The position numbers were made by a program, and so were the translations under genes. Positions 9,541 to 17,622 of a stretch of 64,000 nt of DNA are shown here, in pieces (positions within the stretch are counted from its first letter, which is position 1; each line of letters opens with the position of its first letter). The notes beneath the pieces were generated by a model that saw only the letters and a program-made list of their open reading frames with translations, was not told the DNA's origin and did no database searches. The stretch spans positions 62,001-126,000 of the forward strand of contig JAXHSW010000002.1 of NCBI GenBank assembly GCA_034190295.1, written 5' to 3'. Source of the stretch: Okeania sp034190295. GTDB taxonomy: Bacteria; Cyanobacteriota; Cyanobacteriia; Cyanobacteriales; Microcoleaceae.

Positions 9541-11435
9541 TGGATTTAGAAACTTTACTAGAACACATAGATATTGGGGAAGACCAAGATATTGAGTTTA
9601 AATCTGCTGAAAATGATTTACCTAAAGCTATTTGGGAAACAGTTTCAGCTTTTGCTAATACAGATGGTGGCTATATAATATTAGGAGTAAGTGAAAAAAA
9701 CAATCAATTTATTGTTTCAGGAGTTCGTAATCCCGAACACTTAATCAACCAATTCTGGAATAACCATAATAATTCTCAAAAGTTAAATGCCCCTATTTGT
9801 TCTGACTCTAATCTGGAAATTAAAGAAATTGAAAGTAGTAAAGTTTTGATTATTCAAATTCCTAGAGCTTCCCGCACTCAACGTCCTGTTTATATTAACA
9901 ATAATCCAATAACAGGAACTTACAAGCGCAACTATTCAGGTGATTATCACTGCACTGAAGTAGAAATAAAACAGATGTTGCGAGATGCTAGTGATGACCC
10001 CCAAGATTATCAAATTTTAGATGGTTTTGATTTGAATGACTTAGATCCAGAAACTCTCAAAACATTTAGACAACGCTTTACTAATAGAGAACCAGATCAT
10101 CCTTGGTTAGCGCTTGACGACCAAAATTTACTTTCTCAGTTGGGAGGATGGAGACGCGATCGCAATACAAATAAAGAGGGATTAAGTAATGCAGGATTAT
10201 TAATGTTTGGTCGCCAACGTAGTATTTTAGATGCTTTTCCTCATTATCATCTAGATTACCAAGAACGTTTCTCCACAGATCCAGAGCAGAGGTGGGATTA
10301 TCGCTTAACACTCGACGGTAAATGGGAACCAAATTTATTTAACTTTTATTATAGTGTTTATAGTCGTCTAGTTAACGATTTAGATGTACCATTTAGGCTT
10401 GATAAAAATGCTATTCGTGCAGGAGAAACTCATGTTCACCAAGCTATAAGAGAAGCATTAGTAAATGCTCTAATTCATGCGAATCATCTATCTACAAAAT
10501 CATTAGTTATAATTAAGTTTCAACAAGGTTTTGCATTTTCTAACCCTGGTCGTCTCAGAATTTCTCTAAAAAGTCTTTATGAAGGTGGCGATAGCGATGT
10601 TCGTAATCCCAACTTACAAAAAATGTTTCAAATGTTAGGTTTAGGAGAAAAAGCTGGTTCTGGATTTGGGAAAATTCTTAGAGCGTGGAGAGAACAACAA
10701 TGGGTGATTCCTCGAGTATTAGAAAAACTCGATCTAGAAGTAACATCTGTAGTCTTGCCAATGGTCAGTTTCATTCCAGAAAATATAGAGAAGGAATTAA
10801 AAGAAATAGTAGGGGATAATTATCATAGTTTAACAGAATTAGAGCGTATTATTTTAGTAATTACTCATAAATTTGGAGAAGTTAGTAATACAGATATTCA
10901 GCATTATAGAAAAGAGCATCCTACAGATATAGGCAGATGTTTAAAACGTTTAGTAGATAATGGTTGTCTGGAAAAATCAGGTATAGGTAAAGGTACGCGC
11001 TATAATCTACCAAACCAAGATACTATAGATTTATTTTCGTTATTGACTAGCTCCGAGCATAGCGAATCTAACTCCGATCATAACGAACCTAACCCCGAGC
11101 ATAACGAATCTAACTCCGAGCATAAAGAATCTAACTCCGAGCATAATCAAAAGCAACTATTAATGGATATTGCCGCTCCAGTTAGAGAAAAGAAACGGGC
11201 AAAACCAGAACTAATGAGAACTACGATTCTTAATCTATGTTCGAATAAGTATATAAACCTCAAAACATTAGCTGAACTTTTAGATCGAAGTCCAGATACT
11301 ATTAGAACTCATTATCTAAATCCAATGCTAGAAGAAGGTAGCTTAGAACTTCAATATCCTAACCAACCTAGTCATCCGCAGCAAGCATATAAAACTGTAT
11401 CTAAGCAAAATAACAACAAAGCCCAAACTTTCTGA
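9540..11435 (+). CDS. AlbA_2-type (Schlafen-like) putative transcriptional regulator
   Basis: A 631-residue protein. The N-terminus (about 15-130) is an AlbA_2 nucleic-acid-binding domain with the typical E-D-x-x-I-E-F-K-S start, an AFANTDGGYIILGVSE core and a KRN near its end. Residues about 290-400 match the C-terminal HATPase_c_4-like domain of this family (EALVNALIHANH, FSNPGRLRISL, GEKAGSGFGKILRAW). Two winged-helix segments follow: about 435-490, and a second near 575-615 (KTLAELLDRSPDTIRTHYL). Between them is a linker with five 7-residue repeats of EHNESNS type (about 506-540). It is probably a DNA- or RNA-binding regulator; the regulated target is unknown. It is monocistronic apart from the gene remnant ahead of it. 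Confidence 0.8.
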   Translation: MDLETLLEHIDIGEDQDIEFKSAENDLPKAIWETVSAFANTDGGYIILGVSEKNNQFIVSGVRNPEHLINQFWNNHNNSQKLNAPICSDSNLEIKEIESSKVLIIQIPRASRTQRPVYINNNPITGTYKRNYSGDYHCTEVEIKQMLRDASDDPQDYQILDGFDLNDLDPETLKTFRQRFTNREPDHPWLALDDQNLLSQLGGWRRDRNTNKEGLSNAGLLMFGRQRSILDAFPHYHLDYQERFSTDPEQRWDYRLTLDGKWEPNLFNFYYSVYSRLVNDLDVPFRLDKNAIRAGETHVHQAIREALVNALIHANHLSTKSLVIIKFQQGFAFSNPGRLRISLKSLYEGGDSDVRNPNLQKMFQMLGLGEKAGSGFGKILRAWREQQWVIPRVLEKLDLEVTSVVLPMVSFIPENIEKELKEIVGDNYHSLTELERIILVITHKFGEVSNTDIQHYRKEHPTDIGRCLKRLVDNGCLEKSGIGKGTRYNLPNQDTIDLFSLLTSSEHSESNSDHNEPNPEHNESNSEHKESNSEHNQKQLLMDIAAPVREKKRAKPELMRTTILNLCSNKYINLKTLAELLDRSPDTIRTHYLNPMLEEGSLELQYPNQPSHPQQAYKTVSKQNNNKAQTF

Positions 11436-11717
11436 AAATTAACCATCTCCCCAAACCATAATAAATTGAGTAGCGGTCTAATTCAAATGATGGAATAAAC
11501 CTGAGAGAGAGGGAAAAAAAATTAATTTACCATTACCGAATAATTAAGGTTTAAAACCTCTTTTTTAAAGAAGAAATAAATCAAAAAAAATCCTTTTAAT
11601 CAATTCGATCCTTTTTCAGAAGAGGTAATAATTAATCATTAATTGTTAAATCCCACTGTCATTTTAACGATGAGTATATCCGTCCCAAAATCCATATTTT
11701 GCCTGTTTGTATCATAC
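11436..11717. other. Spacer between convergent genes
   Basis: AT-rich, with the text CATTACCGAATAATTAAGGTTTAAAACCTC, also seen near 17490, 20700 and (variant) 5555 and 13250, so it is part of a dispersed repeat. No terminator is evident. Confidence 0.4.
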
Positions 11718-12149
11718 TCATTTGACTCTCGGTCTCATACCATAATGACGATACTGCAAATAATCTCGGAGAATACGGTCGTGGTCAAAACAGAGGTTTT
11801 GGGGAATTTGCCAAGATTCAAACAAGGCTAAATTTTTGGCATCATCAGCTGCTTTTGGTTCTCCAGTAGCAGTGGCAATAAATACAACACTCATGGTGTG
11901 TTGACGAGGATCGCGACTGGGGTCAGAATAAACATAAAATTGTTCGATTAATTCTATTTCTAAACTCGTCTCTTCTTTTGCTTCTCGTCGCGCTGCAGTT
12001 TCGACGGGTTCTCCATAGTCAACAAACCCACCAGGAATTGCCCAACCAAAAGGTTCGTTTTGGCGTTCGATCAGTATAATAGGTCGCCCCGGTCGGTTAA
12101 TTAATTCAATAATAATGTCAACGGTTGGAGTAGGGTTACGATATGTCAT
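11718..12149 (-). CDS. Nudix hydrolase
   Basis: A 143-residue Nudix hydrolase, cleaving a nucleoside diphosphate linked to another moiety. The Nudix box spans about residues 39-61: GGFVDYGEPVETAARREAKE followed by ETSLEIEL, which fits Gx5Ex7REUxEE with Thr-Ser where the last Gly-Ile is usual. The upstream part (IIELINRPGRPIILIERQNEPFGWAIPGG) is the usual beta-sheet leading to the box. Substrate is undetermined; small stand-alone members are often ADP-ribose or nucleotide-sugar pyrophosphatases. The start codon lies inside a dispersed repeat: reading on the minus strand, copies of GATAACT end in GAAATGAC, which supplies the ATG; no Shine-Dalgarno is present. Confidence 0.85.
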   Translation of the reverse strand: MTYRNPTPTVDIIIELINRPGRPIILIERQNEPFGWAIPGGFVDYGEPVETAARREAKEETSLEIELIEQFYVYSDPSRDPRQHTMSVVFIATATGEPKAADDAKNLALFESWQIPQNLCFDHDRILRDYLQYRHYGMRPRVK

Positions 12150-12190
12150 TTCAGTTATCAGTTATCAGTTATCAGTTATCAGTTATCATA
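12150..12190 (-). repeat. GATAACT tandem repeat at a start codon
   Basis: Heptamers of GATAACT (read on the minus strand) run directly into CTGAAATGAC, whose ATG is the start of the Nudix gene. The same repeat precedes murG at 50612-50637 and occurs away from genes near 13329-13370, 18466, 25310 and 46930. Confidence 0.75.
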
Positions 12191-12251
12191 CCAATTCCCA
12201 AAAGTAATGCTATACTTCAGTTCTACTTCAACAGTCAAATATTTACCAAGA

Positions 12252-12342
12252 CAGGACTTACGCAAAGACTCTACATACAGGGAACGCCAATGCCATTCGC
12301 CCCTACAGATGGTGTGTGATTTGATATTTTGCGTAAGTCCTG
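12252..12342. mobile_element. Miniature element, CAGGACTTACGCA family
   Basis: A 91-bp element with ends CAGGACTTACGCA and TGCGTAAGTCCTG, flanked by a perfect 5-bp duplication CAAGA on both sides. The interior carries CCATTCGCCCCTACAGATGG. Non-coding. Confidence 0.85.
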
Positions 12343-12790
12343 CAAGATTTAAAGTCTTTACCAACTGCCTGTCCCTGCCAAGGAGTGAAAATATCAGGAA
12401 TGGGCATCTTGCCCGTTCCACTTCCACTTCCACAAAACTATTAAAATCCCAAGCGCATTTATCAAAATCACATGGGATGGCTCAAAATCCCCGCCTTTTA
12501 AGGCGCAATATTTTTGGAGCTTTTCTCAAATCCCCTACTTCCCCTCCACCGGAGGGGTTAGGGGTGGGTTCTCCACGGTCTGGGCCCGCGGGTGGGTACA
12601 CTTCTGTACGGGCGAACGGCCGTTTGCTTCGCATAACTATCGAAGGGCGCCCCTACTGACTTGCTGACTTCTGACGCGCGTTAAGCAACGCCTGATTTTT
12701 ATAGTCTAATACTAATTTAGATTAAAAAATGTTACAAAACTGTGATTTATAAGGAAAATGGAGCGGAGATTTGTAGCAAATATTTATCCA
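12343..12790. repeat. Spacer of dispersed GC-richer repeat fragments
   Basis: The segment around 12360-12425 (CTGTCCCTGCCAAGGAGTG and AATGGGCATCTTGCCCGTTC) recurs in inverse orientation at about 46580-46655. Further on are CCCCTCCACCGGAGGGGTTA and the CGGCCGTTTGCTTCGCATAA text seen near 38115. No gene is supported; frames here are built of repeats. Confidence 0.6.
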
Positions 12791-12792
12791 AA

Positions 12793-12847
12793 TGCTATAC
12801 TAGATAAGTATAGAGAAGAGGAATTAATACCTGGCACTTAAGGTATT
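12793..12847 (+). promoter_or_regulatory. Promoter and leader hairpin of the small gene at 12951
   Basis: An extended -10 element TGCTATACT lies at 12793-12801. About 25 nt further on is a 7-bp hairpin AATACCT/AGGTATT (12826-12832 and 12841-12847). This leaves a leader of about 140 nt before a strong ribosome site, long for so small a gene. Confidence 0.45.
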
Positions 12848-12950
12848 AACAAAAAATAACAAAATAAATAGCGCTAGGTACATAGAAATAAATTTCTCTT
12901 CTCCTAATGACAAAAGAGAAAGACTTTTTTCAAGTCAAGGAGGTATTTCT

Positions 12951-13145
12951 ATGTCTACTCTTATCTATACGGAGCAAAAAAAATCTCAGCAGATCGAACC
13001 GAAGAAACATTTAAACAAAAAAGCCAAAATCAAAGCTATAAAAAGTGAAGAAAATTTAGTAGATGAATATTGGCACAAATCAGACCATAAATCTTTTAAT
13101 GATTTACTAATTCGGTTTATTTATGGATTTATCGTTCCTCTGTGA
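12951..13145 (+). CDS. Small hypothetical protein with strong ribosome site
   Basis: A 64-residue protein: a Lys-rich N-terminal half followed by a hydrophobic C-terminus (LLIRFIYGFIVPL) that may touch a membrane. No family recognised. Support comes from the near-perfect ribosome site CAAGGAGG 8 nt ahead of the ATG and a recognisable upstream promoter with a structured leader. A regulatory or stress-induced microprotein is possible, but this is inference. Confidence 0.6.
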   Translation: MSTLIYTEQKKSQQIEPKKHLNKKAKIKAIKSEENLVDEYWHKSDHKSFNDLLIRFIYGFIVPL

Positions 13146-13191
13146 TTATTGAGATTTTTCTTGAGCAAATTTCCTGCTTTTTTGACATCGA

Positions 13192-13415
13192 CAGGACTTA
13201 CGCAAGGGCACTAAATCCAGTGAGTAGGAATGCAATTTACCGAAAAATTGTGGTTTAAAGCCTCCCCTTTTAAGGGGATAAAAAAAAGAGTATTCCTTAT
13301 GTCAAGCCTCTCGCTTTAGCTAGAGGTACTGATAACTGATAACTGATAACTGATAACTGATAACTGAAATGACCCCTACATATGGCGTTTCAAAGGTGAA
13401 TTTGCGTAAGCCCCG
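13192..13415. mobile_element. CAGGACTTACGCA element with nested insertions
   Basis: The left end CAGGACTTACGCA is at 13192-13204 and the right end TGCGTAAGCCCCG at 13403-13415; the flanks are ATCGA on both sides, a perfect 5-bp duplication. The element is 224 bp rather than about 92 because its middle was interrupted by the CCGAAAAATTGTGGTTTAAA / CCTCCCCTTTTAAGGGG repeat and a GATAACT run. The half elements still carry the family interior (AGTAGGAATGCAATTT and CCCCTACATATGGCG). Confidence 0.75.
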
Positions 13416-13503
13416 ATCGATTAATGATGAACCGACAGAGAAATACTTTTCCCACTGTTCCCTGCTCCTTGCTATACTTTGAATTTTTAGAGCTGTCCCA
13501 ACC

Positions 13504-14388
13504 TTAGTGCGTGCTGGATTGAATAAAAAAATCAAGTAATGCCTGAGTTGTTTCCTCTGGAGCTTCCTCTGGCAAAAAGTGACCGCAGGGGAAAGCTTGA
13601 CCGCGCACATCTATTGCTCTTTCTCGCCAAGTTTCCAGCACATCATAACATTTTTCCATTACCCCGCGCTCTCCCCACAACACAAGTAGCGGACATTGTA
13701 TTTTACTGTTAATATCTTCTGCATCGTGTTCCAAATCAATAGTAGCTGCGGCACGATAGTCTTCACAAGTTCCATGAATACTGGCAGGGTCACTAAAACA
13801 ACGAATGTATTCTGCAATAGCATTCTCGGTAAAAGCAGCTTGGTTATAACTCCACTGTTTTAGTTTGCTGACAAGATAAAATGCCTGGTCAGAACCGATC
13901 AGGCGTTCGGGAATATTGTCGGGTTCGATGAGAAAAAACCAGTGAGAGTAAGCAGTAGCTAGTTGTTGGTTGACAGTTTGAAAAATTTTCCTGGTTGGTA
14001 CAATATCGAGAACTGCTGCTTTTTCCACACAGTGGGGGTGGTCGAGTAAAAGGCGATGGAGAACTCTACCTCCGCGATCGTGACCTGCTGCCAAGAATTT
14101 GGAGTAACCCAGAGCTGCCATGACTTCTACTTGGTCTTGGGCAGTAACTCGTTTGGAATAGGTGAGATGTTGAGGGTCGGAGGGTGGTTTGTCACTATCG
14201 CCATAACCGCGTAGGTCTGTGCAGATGACGGTGAAGTGTTGGGCAAGAGCGGGAGCGACTTTGTGCCACATAATATGAGTTTGAGGATAGCCATGTAATA
14301 GTAGCAATGGGTAGCCTTTTCCGCCTTTGACTAAATTAATGGTGGCATTGGATGTGGGTATTTTGTGGTAGGTAAATTGTTCAAACAT
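13504..14388 (-). CDS. Alpha/beta hydrolase, fluoroacetate-dehalogenase type
   Basis: A 294-residue alpha/beta hydrolase. All residues that define fluoroacetate dehalogenases occur at matching spacing: nucleophile Asp104 and the carboxylate-binding Arg105 and Arg108 in GHDRGGRVLHR, acid Asp128, halide-pocket His149-Trp150 and Tyr211, and catalytic His270 in CGHFLPEE. The oxyanion motif HGYPQTHIMW (32-41) and DLRGYGDSDKP (58-68) are also typical. Expected chemistry is SN2 attack by Asp104 and water hydrolysis of the ester, releasing halide from 2-haloacids; epoxide hydrolases share the fold but lack the Arg pair and His-Trp. Activity is predicted, not shown. It is monocistronic on the minus strand. 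The C-terminus ends at the expected length. Confidence 0.85.
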   Translation of the reverse strand: MFEQFTYHKIPTSNATINLVKGGKGYPLLLLHGYPQTHIMWHKVAPALAQHFTVICTDLRGYGDSDKPPSDPQHLTYSKRVTAQDQVEVMAALGYSKFLAAGHDRGGRVLHRLLLDHPHCVEKAAVLDIVPTRKIFQTVNQQLATAYSHWFFLIEPDNIPERLIGSDQAFYLVSKLKQWSYNQAAFTENAIAEYIRCFSDPASIHGTCEDYRAAATIDLEHDAEDINSKIQCPLLVLWGERGVMEKCYDVLETWRERAIDVRGQAFPCGHFLPEEAPEETTQALLDFFIQSSTH

Positions 14389-14574
14389 GAAAATGTATTT
14401 GGGTGGTTCAACAATTAATTATTAGACATCTCCAGAAAAGAGGGAGTAGGGAGTAGGGAGTAGGGAGTAGGGGGAAATAATTAATTTTATTTTTTATTAT
14501 TGGAGATGTCTATTATTTGGATAAAGTTTTCCTACAAGTTTTCACCCAATTAATAATTGCTGTATGATGAACAT
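14389..14574. other. Spacer upstream of the hydrolase gene
   Basis: AT-rich. Imperfect inverted text AGACATCTCC/GGAGATGTCT flanks a tandem GGGAGTA run at about 14423-14513, so this may be another miniature element, but no target duplication was found. Confidence 0.4.
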
Positions 14575-14582
14575 TTTTAATC

Positions 14583-14725
14583 GGCGTTGGTGAATTTAGC
14601 TATGATTTTCGTGCTTAGGGAACAGGGAATAGGGAATAGGTAGGGACGTTGCATAAGGGCGTCCCTACAGATCTTGATTACGGTTCGCCCAAACATCTTA
14701 ATTCATAGTTTGATTCACCAACGCC
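14583..14725. mobile_element. Miniature element, GGCGTTGGT family, 8-bp duplication
   Basis: The ends are GGCGTTGGTGAATTTAG and, at the right, GATTCACCAACGCC. The flanks are TTTTAATC at 14575-14582 and TTTTAATC at 14726-14733, a perfect 8-bp duplication. The interior contains AGGGAATAGG and a GGGACGTTGCATAAGGGCGT hairpin. It is 143 bp long and non-coding. Confidence 0.85.
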
Positions 14726-14939
14726 TTTTAATCCTTTCAATTCCGAGGATTCCCATACCATTAACATACATTTTTAGGCATTCACGTTTAATATCTTTAC
14801 TATAACTTCTTTGGGGTTGATAACAGTCTATCAATTGTCTGCCACAGTTGACACAAATTAAGTTGCTGTTTCCCTTATTTTATGACCATTTTTATTGATA
14901 TAAGTTAACTTACATTCGAGACACTACATAATTAAAAAT

Positions 14940-15030
14940 TTCCCATCGCTATTAGTTATGAGCACCATTCGGAGCAAGTGTTGCAGCTATATCACCGTAC
15001 GAACTAAACTGTAGAAAAATGAAACAGCTT
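14940..15030 (-). ncRNA. Candidate guide (omega) RNA and right-end region of the TnpB element
   Basis: TnpB nucleases use an RNA that overlaps the 3' end of the gene and reads through the element end. The region after the tnpB stop on the minus strand carries TTTCTACAGTTTAGTT (complement of 15002-15017), the inverted counterpart of 16350-16366, then GCTGCAACACTTGCTCCGAA. The placement is by analogy with the family; the boundaries are not determined. Confidence 0.3.
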
Positions 15031-16236
15031 TTATCTTGATATTGGATTAACCAATATAGGCTGTACGGCACAGCTCACTATTCCCTCGGCTGTAAATGCC
15101 TCTGGGAATTTCTTTCTAATTATCTGAATACTGCCATTAATATCAGCATTAATAATCTTGCCTGTTGAACTTTTGAATAAACCGCGTTTTACTCTTTTGC
15201 CTACATAAGTTTCATGTTGACAAGGTTTTTCTAAGTCTAGTGCGGAAGTTTTGCTGGTGTAACTTTCTTCAGTCTCAATCACTTTAATTCCTGCTAGCTG
15301 ACACTTATAAGTAATTTGCTGTACTAACTTATAATGTGGTATAGCCGTGAAGTTTTGATTATTTCTTTTACCAATGTTTGCCCCTTGTTTCCAGCGATCA
15401 TTTTTACCTATTACTAAAGTTCCAAGCTGGTTGGTCACTAAATAATCTACAACTAATTTGCTGGTATGATGCAGATAATTATCAACAAAGCGATTTCGAC
15501 GGAAAGTTAAACCTTCAACCTTGCGACTACTTCTGATATTGTCTTTGAGAAAACTTTGATATTTAGCTTTGCGTTTGTTATACAGTTGATTAACACTTTT
15601 TAGTGGCTTCCCGTTAACAAGCAATGGTTTGACACCAGGCTTGTTTGTAGATAGAGCAACTAATCTGTCAACCCCCAAATCAATGCCTGCTACATATTTT
15701 GACACTGACTGTGGCCGTTCTGCTTTTTCGTATACAATTTCAATTACATAGCAACCTGTAGCAGGAACTATTCTCACTTCTACTACAGCCTCAACTACTA
15801 CAGGTATTTTGATATCACTCATGGATAAGTGACAAATACCGTCTTTTAGAGGAGCTTTATAGACTGATTCGCTTGAATATATGACTACATTTCGACCTTT
15901 GCTTTTGTCTTTGTATTTGGGTATTTTGGGCTGACCCAAAAACTTCCCTGGATGTTTTGACCAAACTCTTAGCGCCTGAAAATAACCACGCCAAGATTTC
16001 GTCAAACACTTAATTATTTGTTTTGATACCTTGGTTGGTAATGCTCTGTAAGCATCACTATCTTTGGTAGCGTGATACAGTTTAGTTAAATCAAGACTAT
16101 TGCCTGTGGTGAAAAAATGCTGACGGCAGTAATAATTAGCTAGATTATATAAGTTTTTTGACTTAAAGGCTAATTCATCGCACACCTGCCAATACCGATG
16201 TGTTCGTTTAATAATATGTCTGTCAACAACTCTCAT
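15031..16236 (-). CDS. tnpB: RNA-guided endonuclease TnpB (IS200/IS605 family)
   Basis: A 401-residue OrfB/TnpB protein, ancestor-type of Cas12 nucleases, expected to cut DNA next to a short motif under guidance of an RNA from the element end. RuvC-I: GIDLGVDRLVALS with Asp186. RuvC-III: IINADINGSIQIIRK with Asp365. At the usual RuvC-II Glu position the text is LGTLVIGKNDRWKQ (Gly277), so the canonical Glu is missing; Glu residues at 321-324 (ETEESYTSKT) are candidates for a rearranged site. The zinc-finger CxxC pairs are also absent, replaced by YVGKRVKRGLFKS, as in one known subgroup. Length is normal and the frame intact. A TATAAT box at 16322-16317 (minus strand) lies about 80 nt ahead. 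Confidence 0.9.
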   Translation of the reverse strand: MRVVDRHIIKRTHRYWQVCDELAFKSKNLYNLANYYCRQHFFTTGNSLDLTKLYHATKDSDAYRALPTKVSKQIIKCLTKSWRGYFQALRVWSKHPGKFLGQPKIPKYKDKSKGRNVVIYSSESVYKAPLKDGICHLSMSDIKIPVVVEAVVEVRIVPATGCYVIEIVYEKAERPQSVSKYVAGIDLGVDRLVALSTNKPGVKPLLVNGKPLKSVNQLYNKRKAKYQSFLKDNIRSSRKVEGLTFRRNRFVDNYLHHTSKLVVDYLVTNQLGTLVIGKNDRWKQGANIGKRNNQNFTAIPHYKLVQQITYKCQLAGIKVIETEESYTSKTSALDLEKPCQHETYVGKRVKRGLFKSSTGKIINADINGSIQIIRKKFPEAFTAEGIVSCAVQPILVNPISR

Positions 16237-16316
16237 GTACTCTACTTTCTAACTAATGACATGATTACTAATGATTTTGACACTTTGTTGTAATCCATTA
16301 ACTTAACATTTGTTTC

Positions 16317-16346
16317 ATTATATCAAACTTTTATACAAAAAACAAC
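16317..16346 (-). promoter_or_regulatory. Candidate tnpB promoter
   Basis: On the minus strand a perfect TATAAT is preceded at 17 bp by TTGTTT. It lies inside the inverted-repeat limits of the element, so the element appears to carry its own promoter. Confidence 0.4.
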
Positions 16347-16407
16347 AACTTTCTACAGTTTAAGTTGAACAGTTAACCACCCCTTCTGCTAATCATACTT
16401 TAATTTA

Positions 16408-16439
16408 GCAACGCCGAAGGTTATATAGTTAGGCGTTGC
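16408..16439. repeat. Short inverted repeat
   Basis: GCAACGCC at 16408-16415 and GGCGTTGC at 16432-16439 form a perfect 8-bp stem. The ends resemble the GGCGTTGGT family, so this may be a collapsed copy. No T-run follows. Confidence 0.45.
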
Positions 16440-16539
16440 CGATGGGTACAATCATTGAGGACTCCTGTAAAAATAGCTCGAACAGTTTTTTGATGGAAAC
16501 TATATTTCACAATTTATCCTAGATTAAAATAGTCGCTGA

Positions 16540-17250
16540 TTAAGCTTGTTTTTTGCGTTTAGAAGCCAATGTGCCTAAACCTAATCCCAATAGAGCAATA
16601 ACGCTAGTGGGTTCGGGAACAGAGGAAACATCTGGTGGTGCCTCAATTGCAATTCCAGCAACTGAATACAACCCATTATTTGGGGAGATTGTTGTGATAA
16701 TTTGTCCTAAAGCATCAGCAGTTACTGAGATTCCATAGCTGTCTAAAGTTCTAGTGTCCGTACCTAATTCATTGTTAATAGCTAGCACTCGACTGCCAGC
16801 AGTTTGACTGAAGGACGTACCATTGACTATAACATTTTGATTTGTCCCATCAAATCCATCTCTTAGGCCAAATAACCAGTAATCATAGGTTTGGTTAGGA
16901 ACAAGATCGGAAAAAGTAATTTCTAATGGAGAGCCACTAAAACTAAAAAGATTTCCACCAATGTTATCAATGGGATTAGGATCGGTTGGAACAGTACTAG
17001 CTAAAACATTAGCACCAAAGTTTCCAATAAAGGCCGGAGAGCTAAGTGCAATATCTACAACAGTGGTCAAACCTGTTTCATCAATGAGATCGTTGGTTGT
17101 TCCAGCACCTGTTACTAATGTCCAATTATTAGGGGTACTTGAGCCTGACGGTCCGAAATCAACCCCAATGATAGCAGCAGAGGCAGAATTAGGAATAATG
17201 GCTAATCCAAAAGTAGTAGCAGCAACTGCTAAGGTTTGTTTAAAATTCAT
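16540..17250 (-). CDS. PEP-CTERM sorting-signal protein
   Basis: A 236-residue exported protein. From the chosen start it has a Sec signal peptide (MNFKQTLAVAATTFGLAIIP to about residue 26, ending SASA). The C-terminus is a full PEP-CTERM signal: SSVPEPTSVIALLGLGLGTL followed by Arg/Lys (SKRKKQA), recognised by exosortase for processing and surface or exopolysaccharide association. The middle is a beta-rich, Asn/Ser/Thr-rich domain of unknown role. An upstream in-frame ATG at 17289 would place 13 polar residues ahead of the signal peptide and is less likely. No exosortase lies in this window. Confidence 0.85.
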   Translation of the reverse strand: MNFKQTLAVAATTFGLAIIPNSASAAIIGVDFGPSGSSTPNNWTLVTGAGTTNDLIDETGLTTVVDIALSSPAFIGNFGANVLASTVPTDPNPIDNIGGNLFSFSGSPLEITFSDLVPNQTYDYWLFGLRDGFDGTNQNVIVNGTSFSQTAGSRVLAINNELGTDTRTLDSYGISVTADALGQIITTISPNNGLYSVAGIAIEAPPDVSSVPEPTSVIALLGLGLGTLASKRKKQA

Positions 17251-17289
17251 GGTTACTTCAGAAAATTTACAATTACATACTAAAGCCAA

Positions 17290-17622
17290 TAACAGAAATA
17301 AAGCAATAGCAAATTAGCATCTTCACTGAATCTTTATATATTTGAGGAAAAGACCGTATAAAAACTGAGATACGTTAGACTCATCAATACAATTTATACT
17401 AAATTTCCAGAGAAACAAAGCCTTGTCTTTATCGCATATTCATAAAACTTGACCATTACTCTAAAAATATATTGATGTTAATGAGGCTTTAAACCTTAAT
17501 TATTCGGTAAGCAGTAGAGTTGCTTCTACCCATGATTTTAGTTAGTGAAAAAAAATTACAGCAAATTTATGATTTCACCAAGTAAGGTAATGATTTAGAT
17601 ATTTGGTTGAATTAATGGATAA
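17290..17622. other. AT-rich spacer
   Basis: It holds the TTTAAACCTTAATTATTCGGTAA repeat fragment near 17484-17508 (inverse of the copy near 20697); otherwise nothing recognised. It separates two minus-strand genes. Confidence 0.4.

Larger units (their letters stand above)
15002..16366 (-). mobile_element. Solo tnpB element (IS200/IS605-IS1341 type)
   Basis: The tnpB gene is bracketed by an imperfect inverted repeat, AACTAAACTGTAGAAA at 15002-15017 and TTTCTACAGTTTAAGTT at 16350-16366. No tnpA transposase (Y1 HUH) accompanies it, so it would depend on a transposase elsewhere. True IS200/IS605 ends are subterminal hairpins rather than terminal repeats, so the exact limits are tentative. Confidence 0.5.

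Noticed and set aside
12207..12659. 150-codon open frame on the plus strand
   Set aside because: It runs through a CAGGACTTACGCA element and several dispersed repeats; no domain, and the same texts occur in other frames elsewhere.
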